DNA of 64,000 nt. Origin: Codonopsis lanceolata (lineage: Eukaryota > Streptophyta > Magnoliopsida > Asterales > Campanulaceae). The position numbers and the translations under genes are program-made. Below the pieces are notes generated by a model that worked only from the letters and a program-made list of their open reading frames with translations, was not told the DNA's origin and did not search any database. Location: NCBI GenBank assembly GCA_013146195.2, contig CM028377.1, positions 36,647,632 to 36,711,631 of the forward strand, written 5' to 3'. This document shows positions 46,100-57,099 of the stretch, piece by piece; the first letter of the stretch is position 1, and each line of letters begins with the position of its first letter.

Positions 46100-49000
46100 A
46101 TGACATCTTCTTCACGATCCAGGAAGGGGAAGACACCGATGCACCCAGAATCTGGCGAGAGGAGGAGAGAACCTCCTCGCTTGGTCCGGAATAAACTCAA
46201 TTACCGGTATTCTACGAATGACTGGGGCAACATTCTGCGAGATCGGAACACTCACGTGTCCAATCTTCCTCGTACCACTGTAAGATTTTTCTTTTTTCTC
46301 GAAATTTTCCTGGCTATGTTTCAGATCTGCTAAATTTCTGCACTATTTGGGACTTTTGGAGCACTTCTGACTTTATTAGTGATGCATATGCATGTCCTAT
46401 TTATGCCTAAATGATGTAATTAAGTGATAATGTGTGAAATTTTTATGATTTATTTTTGCGATGCATGATTTGAACTAGTGGTCACTATTTGACCCTACTA
46501 TGCATGATTTGTATTCTAAATGCAAATGAGGCTATATGATGCATGTTTTATGCTAAATTATATTTTTGCACGCAATAGAATCGCGAAACGGAATATTCGG
46601 AGTACAAATTAAATTTTTCCGAAACGCATTTCGGGCATATTTTCGGATGAAAACAGGACAAAACAGATATTTTTCATGCCTTTAGATTCATTTTTCAAAC
46701 ATGCAACTGCTGCAGGGGTATAGTAAATGCCACAAAGATATTTATTTTGATGATTGGTGGTACTTTATCTTCTTTTTAGCGGGCCCCTATGGCAGCTTAT
46801 TGGACAAATGAAACACATATAATGGATGCATGAATTATTCTACTTGATGTAGATGCAATGCAGAACAATTATAAGATGATGCATGAATGTTTTCACATTT
46901 TATTATACACATGGCAAATGCAGTTCTAATATGCATTTTTATGATATTTAAGATGCAAAATTAATTATGTATATGCAAAATAAATTACACATAAAAATTG
47001 TTTTTTTTTTGAAAGAATACAGTAGTATGTATGTACATCATGTAGATTCCTACGTTTGTTTTTGTTTTTTGTTTTTGTTTTTATGTAAAAGAATGATGTT
47101 TATTTTTTTATGTAAATTTATGTACATGTATGAAAATGGTATGTAACAATTTTTATTTTCTTTTTGTTATGAACAAGATTTTTTATTTATTATATTTTTT
47201 TAATGCTAAAAGAATTTATTGTTATTATTAAAAAAAATCATGAAGTATAAAGCATGCAATATGTTCATTATTTATTTACTTTTGTTTATTTAAAAGATTG
47301 TACAGAGAAGAAAATAAGGGTAGAGGGCTTACCTTCCTTTTTTCTCCTTTTCAGGTTCGCAGGGAATTTGAGAGAATGCGGGTATCACGTACTGATGTGG
47401 CTGAGATTTATGACATGCTACCCGAGGCGGCAAAGTTGTTGGTGGAGGGTTCAGGTTTCAGTGTCTTCATGCACTCCTTCACCCACTTTACCAGCTATCT
47501 TCCAATCTTTGACGTGTTCAGGGACTTCTGGTGGGACACCACCCATACCTTTCATTTCAGCTGGGGGGAGGCGACCATGACCCCGTGTGATTTTGTTGCA
47601 ATCACGGGAATCCCTACCAGCATTGGGGAGACCCTGACCCCTGACTTTACTCTCCGTCGTCGTAGGGAGGAAATTATGGACCTCCTGGCTTCGAGCCCCG
47701 TTTCAAATCATCGGACGAGATTTTTATTAGAAGCGTTCGGAAATGGCTTCTTAATAATGCCGGGCAGGTACCGGCTGACGATGATGCTGCCATAACTCGA
47801 GTGGCAAGAGCATTTTTATTCTTCTTTCTTGGCACATCGCTCTTTGCCAACTCCTCTGTCACCCTGAGAGTTTCCGTCCTGGCTTGTTTGGCGGATTTTG
47901 ATCGGATCCCTTTGTATGATTGGGGACAGGCTGGTCTGGCCGAACTGTATGTCTCTATGGATAGGGCCAGCCGGAATGACTCGCCAACTCTGAATGGGTT
48001 TTCCCCGGCGTGGGAGGTACATGTCTTTTCCTGCTTTTTTTTTTCTTTTTTTCTATCTCTCTCTTTTTTTTTATTTACACATGTATTCATTTTTTTTTGA
48101 CAACATATTCGTTTTTTTTTTTTTTTTTTTTGCAGGTCTGGGCCTTCTCGTTTTTCAGATTTTCGCCGGGTCACCTCATTCGGCGGGTTTACCAGCCTCC
48201 TTATCTGTCCCAATATGTTGACAGCAACAGGGTGGATCCGGCCGAGGACGGTGGTTGTAACGATAGGGAAAGAGTGCTGGAGCGAATTATTGGCTCGAGT
48301 CCTGGTTCAGTGCACTTTCTTCCCTGGGAGGGCCTGAAGGGACATTATTCCACTACTTTGATGTTCAGCCGCTGTCGGATATTGATGGTTTCCATCATGG
48401 TGGATTCTTTGTATATGGGCGAGCGGGTGAATCGTCAGCACCAGCCTTTTCTAGTGGCTCCAGTGGTGCCTCCTCGGCCTCCTTCTTGGGTGATAGAGCC
48501 CGAGCGACTACTCTACCGGTCTCAGTATTTGGGGAATACCTCGTTCCCGCGACAGACTATCCAGTGACGGCATATGAGGATTTCCTGAGATTAGAGTTGC
48601 ATCCCCCTCCTCCTACTCATGTTGTGCCCAGGCGACATTCTGATGTTTCTGCCAGGCCAGGGTCGTCTTCTTCATTTCTCGGCGGAGAACGATGTTTACT
48701 GAGCCGATGATGTTTTCTCTACTTTCGGTATGAGTGGGGTGGTGGCTTAGTAGAGCAGGTTCTTCCTGACGTCGAGATCCCGGAGGAGCGTCGTGTCCCG
48801 GAGCAGGCTCGTTCAGTAGCACATCCACCTTTATTGTCTCCTTTCTTTATTATTATTATATATATATTTTATTATATATACATTATTATTATTGTCTCAT
48901 TTTTTTAGGTGAACGTGTCTACTTATAAGAAACTGCTACGGGGCTTCTTCAGCATCAGCAAGCTGTATCAGAAATTAGCTGATGAATTCTCTTGCAAGGG

Positions 49001-49151
49001 GAGTAGCTCAGTGCGGTGGCCTAGAAGTCGAGATGACGATGATGATGATGATGGGTCCAGCCGCGGCCGGGGCAGAGGTCGGGGATTCGCAACGGGTCCT
49101 AGGGTCAGGGGTGGTGGTTTTCCCAGAAGCCAGTCGTCCCGAGCACATTAG
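46100..49151 (+). pseudogene. Plant mobile domain (PMD) protein gene, four exons, frameshifted
   Basis: Exons: 46100-46279 (MTSSSRSRKGKTPMHPESGE...), 47355-48016, 48136-about 48700, 48909-49151; introns are GT-AG and in phase where checked. Exon 2 has the PMD signature (FWWDTTHTFHFSWGEATMT, FVAITGIP, then VRKWLLNNAGQVPADDDAA, LADFDRIPLYDWG). Exon 3 begins VWAFSFFRFSPGHLI. Exon 4 ends in an acidic run and an RGRGRG tail. Frame breaks lie near 47700 and 48490-48540, so it is a pseudogene unless these are sequence errors. PMD proteins include transposon-derived silencing factors. It sits antisense inside element T3, upstream of the DUF7745-like ORF on the same strand. Confidence 0.75.
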
Positions 49152-49858
49152 CTTTGGATTCCTGCGAACATTAGTATCTTTTCCCTTTCTTTTTTTTATT
49201 TTTGTATTTTTGTAAAAGAAACATGTACAAACATTATGATATAATGCAATATAATGTATATGATGCAGTATGTTACACATGCAAAAATAAATTCGCATAG
49301 AAAATAAAACTATACCAGACATCTAAAATGTAATGGCACGCCGCACTTTAAAGAAAGGGATTTTTAAGAATACACATTTGGATTAAAACAGGCTTTTTAG
49401 GTGATATCGGAACGGGAAAACAGCTGAATTCTTTATTCTTTCAGCGCCCTGTGGCTGTTGAGCCCGTGCTCGTAGCCGTCTTTCATAGGCCTCCTTTTCT
49501 TTTTGCGATTAGACGCAGGAACAGCAGGATGTCGGATCACCAAACCAGGATACCGGGCAGGATTTTTCACGGCACAGTGGACATTTTTGGTGCCACCATT
49601 GGGATCTATGGTGCGGCACCAAGAAGCTTCTTGGTGGCACCATAGTTTTCCTATGCGGACCACTTGTTTTCCTTCTTTGTTTGGACAACTGTACCTTGAA
49701 GCTGTCCGTTTTCTCAATTATTCACGGTATAAATTCGGCGGAAACCAGTTCAGTTCTTCACCGATTCATTTCATTCCTTCTTTCTAAATTCACCAGCTTC
49801 TGTCTCGCTTGCCATAGCCCTTTTTTAGCCATAACAATATTTCTCGCATCTCTTATAA
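49152..49858 (+). promoter_or_regulatory. Promoter region of the DUF7745-like gene
   Basis: A TATAAATT box lies at 49728-49735, 124 bp before the ATG at 49859. About 90 bp upstream of TATA is a near-perfect palindrome of some 36 bp (49608-49643), starting ATGGTGCGGCACCAAG and centred on AAGCTT. A further GGTGCCACCAT lies at 49590-49600. The GGTGCGGCACCAAG core is also found upstream of TATA in the LTR at 43262-44587. Confidence 0.6.
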
Positions 49859-51376
49859 ATGGCCGCCCGCATTCCTACGACTCTGGAAATTGAGGTTTAC
49901 GAAAATGCCCTGGATTTCTGGATCCTTTCTTTGCGATCTGACGAAAGGGATTGGTTTGAACATCTTTTCGGCTTTAGGTGCCTTCTATCCTGGCGAAATG
50001 TCATAATTAATTGGGACATGTTGAGGGGAGCCGCCAGGTTTTGGTCTCCTGAGGATCACTTGTTTAATTTTGGCATGAACGAGATGTGTCCCACATTCGA
50101 GGAGTTACGTGCTATCTTGGGGAGTGGCACCTACTGCGTCGGATCGCGGTACCCCTGGCTGAGGCGTCAGGTACATGGCTATTCGGGAGCTCTTCAATTC
50201 TACCCGCCGCTACTCCGGGATTTTCAATGGGGACTCTTTTAATTTGATGGTTCTTCCTGGAGCCTTCACAGAATATATTGAAGATGACGTGGACTATCAG
50301 TGGCGTAGATTAACAGCACTTTTTCTCTGCTTAGTAGGGAGATATTTGATAGTTGGTCTACCCGGATTAGTAGATGAGCGGGTCATAGACTTAGCATTAC
50401 AGGCTCGGGATCGCCGGCTGAACATTGTTCCGGTGATTTTAGCAGAGACTCTCACACGAACTTTGCTTTTCTTTGCTTTTGGGAATGAATTGTTCCTCTT
50501 GGTAGCCCCATTCGATTCACATGTGGCTAGAAGAGCACTTCCTTTGGGTCCGGGCTCCTTGCTTGGAGCTCCTTATGATCCCTCCTTTTATGGAATGCGC
50601 GGGCATTTTCCCCAGAACTAATTATTCGATATTGGTTGGACCGATCACTTCATCGTCGGGGCTCAATGGATATAGTGCGGGTGGCTTTACCAGGAGATCC
50701 GGCTTTTTCTTCGTCACTCCGATGAGTACAGCCAAGTGGTCATGTTGGGTCTTTATCGGACTTCTTTTTACCAACCGGACCGGATCTTGCGGCAATTTGG
50801 AAGGGAGCAAGTGATCCCGGACACCTCCGCCTATATACATGGGAAGGGAGTTCACGTCGATCGTCTGGGTCCCACTATCGGGGCATGTGGCTCGAGAGAT
50901 CTTTGAGGCGGAGGTAGCATACCCATATTCGATTATATGCTTCTGTCCCTTGGGTATTTGGCGTGGGTTATGGTAGGCTGGCGAGGGGAGTCTCGCGCCA
51001 TCCAACATGTCTTGAGAGAGACATTTCTTTGAGCGTCATATAACCAATGGAGTGGATGTTCGCTGCTTTGGAAGTAGGCGAGGACATTGATAGTTCGAGG
51101 GTTGGTCGTTCCTCGGGCTGGAAGCAGAATTCGAATTTGCGGGTTCATGGCCTTAACACTCGGATGGCCCCCGGACCAGATACTGCGGGTCCCAGCAATA
51201 CATCCCGCAGATTGAGTGATTTTGGTCAACAACATAACCCATGGGAACAAGAAGCACCTGCTCCTCCCCCTCATACTGGTTGGGGTACGGCTTTGAGAAC
51301 TGGTGGTCATGAGCCTCCGCCTGCTTGGCGAAAGCTTAGCGCCAGGCAGGGACTGACCCACAGGAGCGAGAGATAG
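49859..51376 (+). pseudogene. DUF7745-like (retroelement-associated plant) protein
   Basis: The start at 49859 reads MAARIPTTLEIEVYENALDF. Typical features follow: FGFRCLLSWRNVIINWDMLR, FNFGMNEMCPTFEELRAILG, then in the next frame YQWRRLTALFLCLVGRYLIV, LDERVIDLAL-type text and IVPVILAETLTRTL. These fit the aminotransferase-like/PMD-related DUF7745 family common next to plant gypsy elements. Frames shift near 50165-50180 and 50615. The C-terminal part (51047-51376) is Pro/Gly-rich. Function unknown. It lies antisense to integrase of T3 and has its own TATA box. Confidence 0.65.
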
Positions 51377-51893
51377 GCATTCCTCCTCCCCCTCTGTATG
51401 GGGTGCCTTTGGCCTCGAAATGATGAAGCGGGCCGAGCAATGTCAAGTGCTTTCGGGAGAGCGGAGATGCTTAGATGATGAAGGGAGACACATCCAGGGT
51501 GGCTCTCATCTTTGATGAGTCTAGGGCTTCTTAGCCTCGAGAGAAGGACTATATGGGCCCGGCTCGGTGGAGGTCGCAGGCATTGATAGACCGCTCGGGG
51601 CTAAGGCTGCAAGAAAAGGAATTGTTTCTGGGGAAAAACAAAGGGGGTATAGGCAGTATATAGATAAGTACAAATGCAAATAATTTATAATATAGACGTC
51701 TTGATAAATATTCCTAAGTTGCAGCTTAGGACCTCTAAAATTATATTTTAGTGGTTTAATATGAGCTGCTTTGTCGTGGTCTTTTCTCTTAAATGTCGGT
51801 CGAGCCTCGATGTCTTTGAAGGTGCTTGAGGTGAGTAGTATCTGTGAGGGCTTCAAATAATGCCTTCCCTCTCTTTATTTTTTTTATTTATAA

Positions 51894-51964
<71 letters not shown>

Positions 51965-52186
51965 TTTTATATTTATTTATTTTATATTTTTTTATTTTTT
52001 TTGTGCTCTAATTTTTGCCTAGGCCGCCCTTTCGGGTTTTCAACCTAGCGAGCCCTTATTTCTCATTTTATTTTATTTTATTTTTATTTTTTATTTTTTA
52101 TATATGCCCTAACTTTTGCCTAGGCCGCCCTTTTGGGTTTTCAGCCTAGCGGGCTGGAGAGAGAAGCATTAGCTGGATAGGATGGC
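51377..52186 (-). mobile_element. T3 sequence just 3' of integrase, with ATT microsatellite
   Basis: Between the end of the DUF7745-like ORF and the integrase stop (minus strand). Contains an ATT run of about 23 units (51894-51963) and a repeated TTTGCCTAGGCCGCCCTTT segment at 52014 and 52108. No further gene is seen. Confidence 0.6.
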
Positions 52187-53333
52187 TCAGGCGTAGTACC
52201 TTTTGAGTTTGTCGAGGTTGAAGGGCTGGACGAGATCTTCCCCATCTTGGTTTGTGAGAAGCACGACACCTCCTGATCGGATCTCCTTAACAATGTACGG
52301 TCCCATCCAGGGAGACTTCCATTTTCCCCTAGTGTCGACATAACTGGGGGTTTTTCTCAGCAACTGCACAAGGTCTCCAACTTGGATATCGGACCTTTGA
52401 CTTTTTATTGAAAGCTTCAGGCGTCGCCTTTGATCACGCTGCCGGGTATGCTCCAAGGCTAACGGCGTTCATCAATTGGGGCCGATTCTTCGTGCCGCCC
52501 TTTGACCCAGTCAATTTCTGCTATATCAGCTTCCATCATTACTCTCAATGATGGAATCTCCACCTCTATTGGTAGTACCGCTTCCATGCCATATGCCAGA
52601 GAGTAGGGGGTACCCCCAGTGGGTGTACGGACTGACGTACGGTAGCCCCAGAGGGCTAGTGGCAATTTTTCTTGATCTCTTCTGTATCGGCCATTTTTAC
52701 GATGATGTTCTCGAGAGTTTTGTTGGTGCGCTTCAACGGCACCATTGGCTTGTAATCGGTGGGGAGGATTTGTGTCTTTGGATCTTGACACTGTCCAGCG
52801 AGATGGTTCACGTCCCCTTCAAATGGGAGCCGTTGTCGGAGATGATCTCGAAAGGTACCCGTAGCGGTATATGATATTGGCCCGAATGAATTGGACACCT
52901 TTCGGGCGTTTAAGACCTTGTAGGAAGAGGCTTCTACCCACTTTGTGAAAATGTCCTTACGCAAAGACATATTCAATGGCCATTAGATCCCTTCGGTGAA
53001 TTTGGCCTATGACGCGATATCCCATGTTGAGAAGGGCCGGGCATTGGAGTTGTATAGGATGTGGGGGGCATCTTTGTAGATTAATAGCGTTGACATTTGT
53101 CGCAATGTCGCACCCACCGGATACGCCGGTTTAGTGTACTCAATAGTACCCTGTCGGATGACTTTCTTTGATAGCATATGGCGTTCATGTGGGGCCCACG
53201 GAGTACCAACATGTAGTTGATCCATAATTTGCTCGGCTTTGACACGATTGACACATAGTAAGTTGAGGCCTTGATAATGCCTCTTATACAGTGCCGCCAG
53301 TTTGACTGGGAGGCCTATCTTGTGGAGACTATT
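52187..53333 (-). pseudogene. Tat-type integrase (element T3)
   Basis: Minus strand. Text matches the T1 integrase closely: YKRHYQGLNLLCVN, HMLSKKVIRQGTI, FTKWVEASSYKVLNARKV, then past the T1 break ANGAVEAHQQN, LPLALWGYRTSVRTPTGGTP, YGMEAVLPIEVEIPSLRV and the C-terminal GDLVQLLRKTPSYVDTRGKW, MGPYIVKEIRSGGVV, LDKLKRYYA. Several single-base shifts, mostly near the gap. It runs into the N gap, so the rest of pol is not seen. Inverted relative to T1. Confidence 0.85.
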
Positions 53334-53433
53334 NNNNNNNNNNNNNNNNNNNNNNNNNNNNNNNNNNNNNNNNNNNNNNNNNNNNNNNNNNNNNNNNNNN
53401 NNNNNNNNNNNNNNNNNNNNNNNNNNNNNNNNN
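53334..53433. other. Assembly gap (100 N)
   Basis: Exactly 100 unknown bases, the conventional placeholder for a gap of unknown size. Minus-strand T3 lies on one side and plus-strand T2 on the other, so continuity across it is unproven. Confidence 1.
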
Positions 53434-56410
53434 GAATGTGTTAGCATGGGCGGTCGAAATATGAGGGCATTAGTGAGAGCATTGCCGCCCGACCTCAATA
53501 CCGACCACCTTAGGCGTCAACGGCGGCGAAGCGGTACTACTTTGAGAAAAATGAGGCGTCAAAGCGGTCGCTCTGAAAAGCCGAAATATCATCGAGGAGA
53601 TTGATACGAACTTCTAGCTATAATGTGTGATGGTAAAAACCAGGCAAATGATAAGTGGCGAATAATGCGTGGACTACTAGCTTAAATAAAGCTTGCCCAG
53701 AAAGAAGCTATATCCATTGCCACTTGTCGATATGCTTGTCGATTCTATAGCCAGGAGTTCGAAATGCTCGGTTTCTGGGCGTACTTTCGAGGATACCACC
53801 GAGGTCAAAATGAGCAGCGAGGATAAAGCGAGGCTGACCTTCCGGCGGTTGGCGGCCTCTATTGCTACAAAATGATGCCGCCCGGGCTCAAAAATCACGA
53901 GGAGCCACTTTACGGTAGCATGGTCAATAAGGTATTCGGCTCTCAAATAAGCGAAGAAATATGGAAGCTTATATAGATGACATGGTCATGAAACCAAGGC
54001 GACCACCTCTTGACTTGGCGAGACATTTGCCAACTAGCGCAAACACAACATGGCGAACAGAGTAAAGTGCGCTTTTCGGGGTGGCGAGGAAGTTTGGGAT
54101 TCATGGTCAGCAGCGGCATAGAAGCCAGCCAGGGAGAGATCTGAAGCCTGCTCGACATGGAGCAACCCTCTTGCATCAAGCACCGGCGGCTACTTGGCGA
54201 GAATCATTGCCTTAGGGCGGCTTCATTTCTCGATCGGTGAGTGCCTCCCTTTCTTCAGAGTTGCTTGGCGGCAACAAAGGATTTGAGTGGAATGAAGGCG
54301 TGCCCAAGGCACCGGCGCTCGGGGGTATCTTGGCAAACCAGCACTCGGCGGCCCCCACGGTGAGCCTTTATTTGTATCTAGCGACCACGGACGGCGTGGC
54401 GGTGACACAGATTAGGGAGGAACTAGATATCAAAAACACATTGTACTATGTATCTAAGGCCTATCGGTCTTGTTGAGGGTCGTTATTTAATGTTGAAAAA
54501 TTAGCCTACTCTCTTTATGCATGCAGAAAATTAAGGGCTTATTTTTTACACATAATCATAGTATACGGATGCCAGCACGCAAAGTCTGCACAAGCTTGAT
54601 ACATCGAGGCGGATTGCTTGGCAGTGTCGAGCTCACGAGTTCCACGTAGACTACTTGCCAGCGAGCAATCAAAGCCTTAACATTGGCCGACTTCTTGGTT
54701 GAAACAAGCTTCACCAGCGCGAGCGAGATCAGCTTGTGGCGAGCAGCTTACCCTGACCAAACCGGCCCTTGTTGGGATCTTTATGTGGATGAGGCGGCGA
54801 AGCGAAGTCGAGCCGGAGGCGGCATCCCTCGTAGCTCCCGGTGAAATCACTTGAGTTGAGGTGCTCTCGGTTCAAATTTCATGCATCGACAAGCGTTGCG
54901 AGTATGGCGAATGATTGCGGGGCTCGAGCTCGCAGAACATGAGTGTAGAGGCGTCGCGGTGTACTCGGAGACTAAAATGATGGTCGTGAACGGTCGGGGA
55001 ATACATGGTACATCACCCCACCACAGTTGAAATCTTTGAGCTAGAAAACTTGAAAATTTCAAGTTTTTGGGAATCCCGAGCAGACAACATCACTTGGCCA
55101 GAACTACTTATCAAGATAGGCGAGATAATCTTGCTTTGCTAAATCCCTCGGTAATGATCGAGCATGGAAACTCCGCCATCGATAGACGTAATTATGGACA
55201 TCGAGCCGGCGGCGAGATTGATGATTATAAAGATTACATCGGCGGGGAGTTACGCCCGCGGAGCAAAAGTCGAAACCCGCAACGATCAGCCAAGCTTGTC
55301 GGTTTTCGGTAGTTGGAATCTTATCTGGCGATCTGGGTCGAGACCTATGCTTCGTTGCGTACCCGGAAAATGAGGTGTTTTGTATGGTAGAGGTACATGA
55401 GAATGTGGCGGCCACGGAACGCAGAGCTTCTAGCGAGGAGTCTGGCGGCGAGATACTCTTTGAATTGTTACCCTTTCGAAAGGGCGGAAGGAAAAGTATG
55501 CTCGCGAATGTGACAAATACTTGAGCAGTCGTTCGACATGTGGGGGGAATCGTCACGATCGGCCATTCACGGCACAATACAAATACAAATCGGCGTGATC
55601 CTTAGATTACTTCACGAAAGTGAGATTGAGGCAAAGCCATTGCAAAATTTCGGAGGCGAATATCATCAAGTTTGTATCGACCAGGTATAGTGCGGATTCG
55701 GTCTCCCTCGAGCAATCATATCCAAACCATGGGACTCGGTTCTCGGACAAGTTCGCGGCCAGAATTGTGCTTTGGCAGGCGTGGCGCAGCGATCGATCCG
55801 TTGCTTACCGAGGCAACGGCCAGCGAAGGCTGCAAACAAACAAGTTACCTTGCTCTTGGCGAAATTTAGAAGAGGCGGCAGGGAAAGTGGGCGAAAAAAT
55901 TACAATCGGCTCGTGAGGCGGTTAGAAACCAGCGTTCGAGGACCAGCCGGTTCGCACTACATATGGGTGAGAGGCTATGATCGTGGAAATGGCTTTGCCA
56001 ATTACGAGGTATCACATTACGAAACAAAATCAACTTGCAGGGCCGTAGACTTAGCTTCTTTGGAAGAAAGGAGGAGTTAGATCGCGACTCAGAATGGTCA
56101 AGCTACAAGCAGAGGGCAAAAAGCTCGCCCATGATAAAAGTTCGAGGCGAGCAGCTACGTGGAGGACCTGGTGCTCGGGGAAAATTGAAGTGACGGTCAT
56201 CGAGGCGAAGTGGAAGCTGTCCCCAATTGGGAGGGTCCTTTCAGAGTTCTTTGGAATAATAAGGGAGGGGCACTTACAGCTCCAGGACTCGAGAAGGAAA
56301 AGATGCAGGCGTCCTTGGCATGCGAGACCACCTTAGAAGTATTATCCCTAGGTCGAGGAAACAAAAGGGCAAGACCTCGATCTGTTGAGTCATCAATCCT
56401 TTATCAATGA
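53434..56410 (+). pseudogene. Tat-type gypsy pol (RT to integrase), element T2
   Basis: Heavily indel-laden. Recognisable in order: reverse transcriptase (VNKVFGSQI, MEAYIDDMVMK near 53960, then FGVA-KFG) 53700-54150; RNase H (KGFEWNEGVPKA, LYLYLATTDGVAV, NTLYYVSKAY) 54220-54480; second RNase H (HPTTVEIFELENLKISSFWE, RADNITW) 54740-55090; integrase (LPRAIIS, AANKQVTLLLAKFRRGG, TSVRGPAG, WKLSPNWEGPFRV) 55600-56410. Order and second RNase H give the Tat lineage. It is less similar to T1 and T3 than those are to each other. Confidence 0.75.
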
Positions 56411-57099
56411 AAGGTAAGTCGTTATCATATTTGGGTTCGAATTTTCAAGTTATCGGTGAAGCGTGTGCAGTGTTTATATTTGTTTGACTAGATTACGCTT
56501 TCGCCCGTGAATTCAAGTATAAAATCCTGATATCATGAACTGCGTCCCTCGTGGGGGAGGTGCGGCCATGCCGGGCTCGCATACTAGGATGCTCGCCTCG
56601 GAGCTCGAGTCCATTCCACAAGATGGCGATTAACTACCTCGAATTCCAACGGTGGCGAGCAACATTGGCAGGTATCTTAACACAGGAAGATATACCGGCA
56701 GCCTCGAATTACCCACATCGAGCAAAGGCCTTGCCCGTTGTTGGTTGAAAGTTGGGCCTTGCCGCTTAGCGATCTTGGAAGCACACTACTATAAGCCTTG
56801 AGTCGAGATCCAAGCATTTGCAGCTATTCGGATAACATCTGATCTAAATAATAAGAATGCTTTGTCGATCTTGTTATTTTAATAAGTCATCCTTGGTTAA
56901 ATTTATTCATGAATTTTTGCCGATATATATTTTAGGGCACGAAGCGCTTAATAACGAATGACAGGAAAAAGATACAAAAGCGAGAAAGCGGTTATCGAGC
57001 AAGCAAACAAGCCCGAATCGGCAAATGCAAAGAGAGATATCATCAAAATAAATAGCGGAATTCTATTACGGTCATTAGAAGTTACAAAGCGAAACAAAA
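56411..57099 (+). mobile_element. T2 spacer after integrase, no ORF recognised
   Basis: Between the integrase end and the antisense ORF region. AT-rich around 56820-56940. Nothing else can be supported. Confidence 0.5.
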
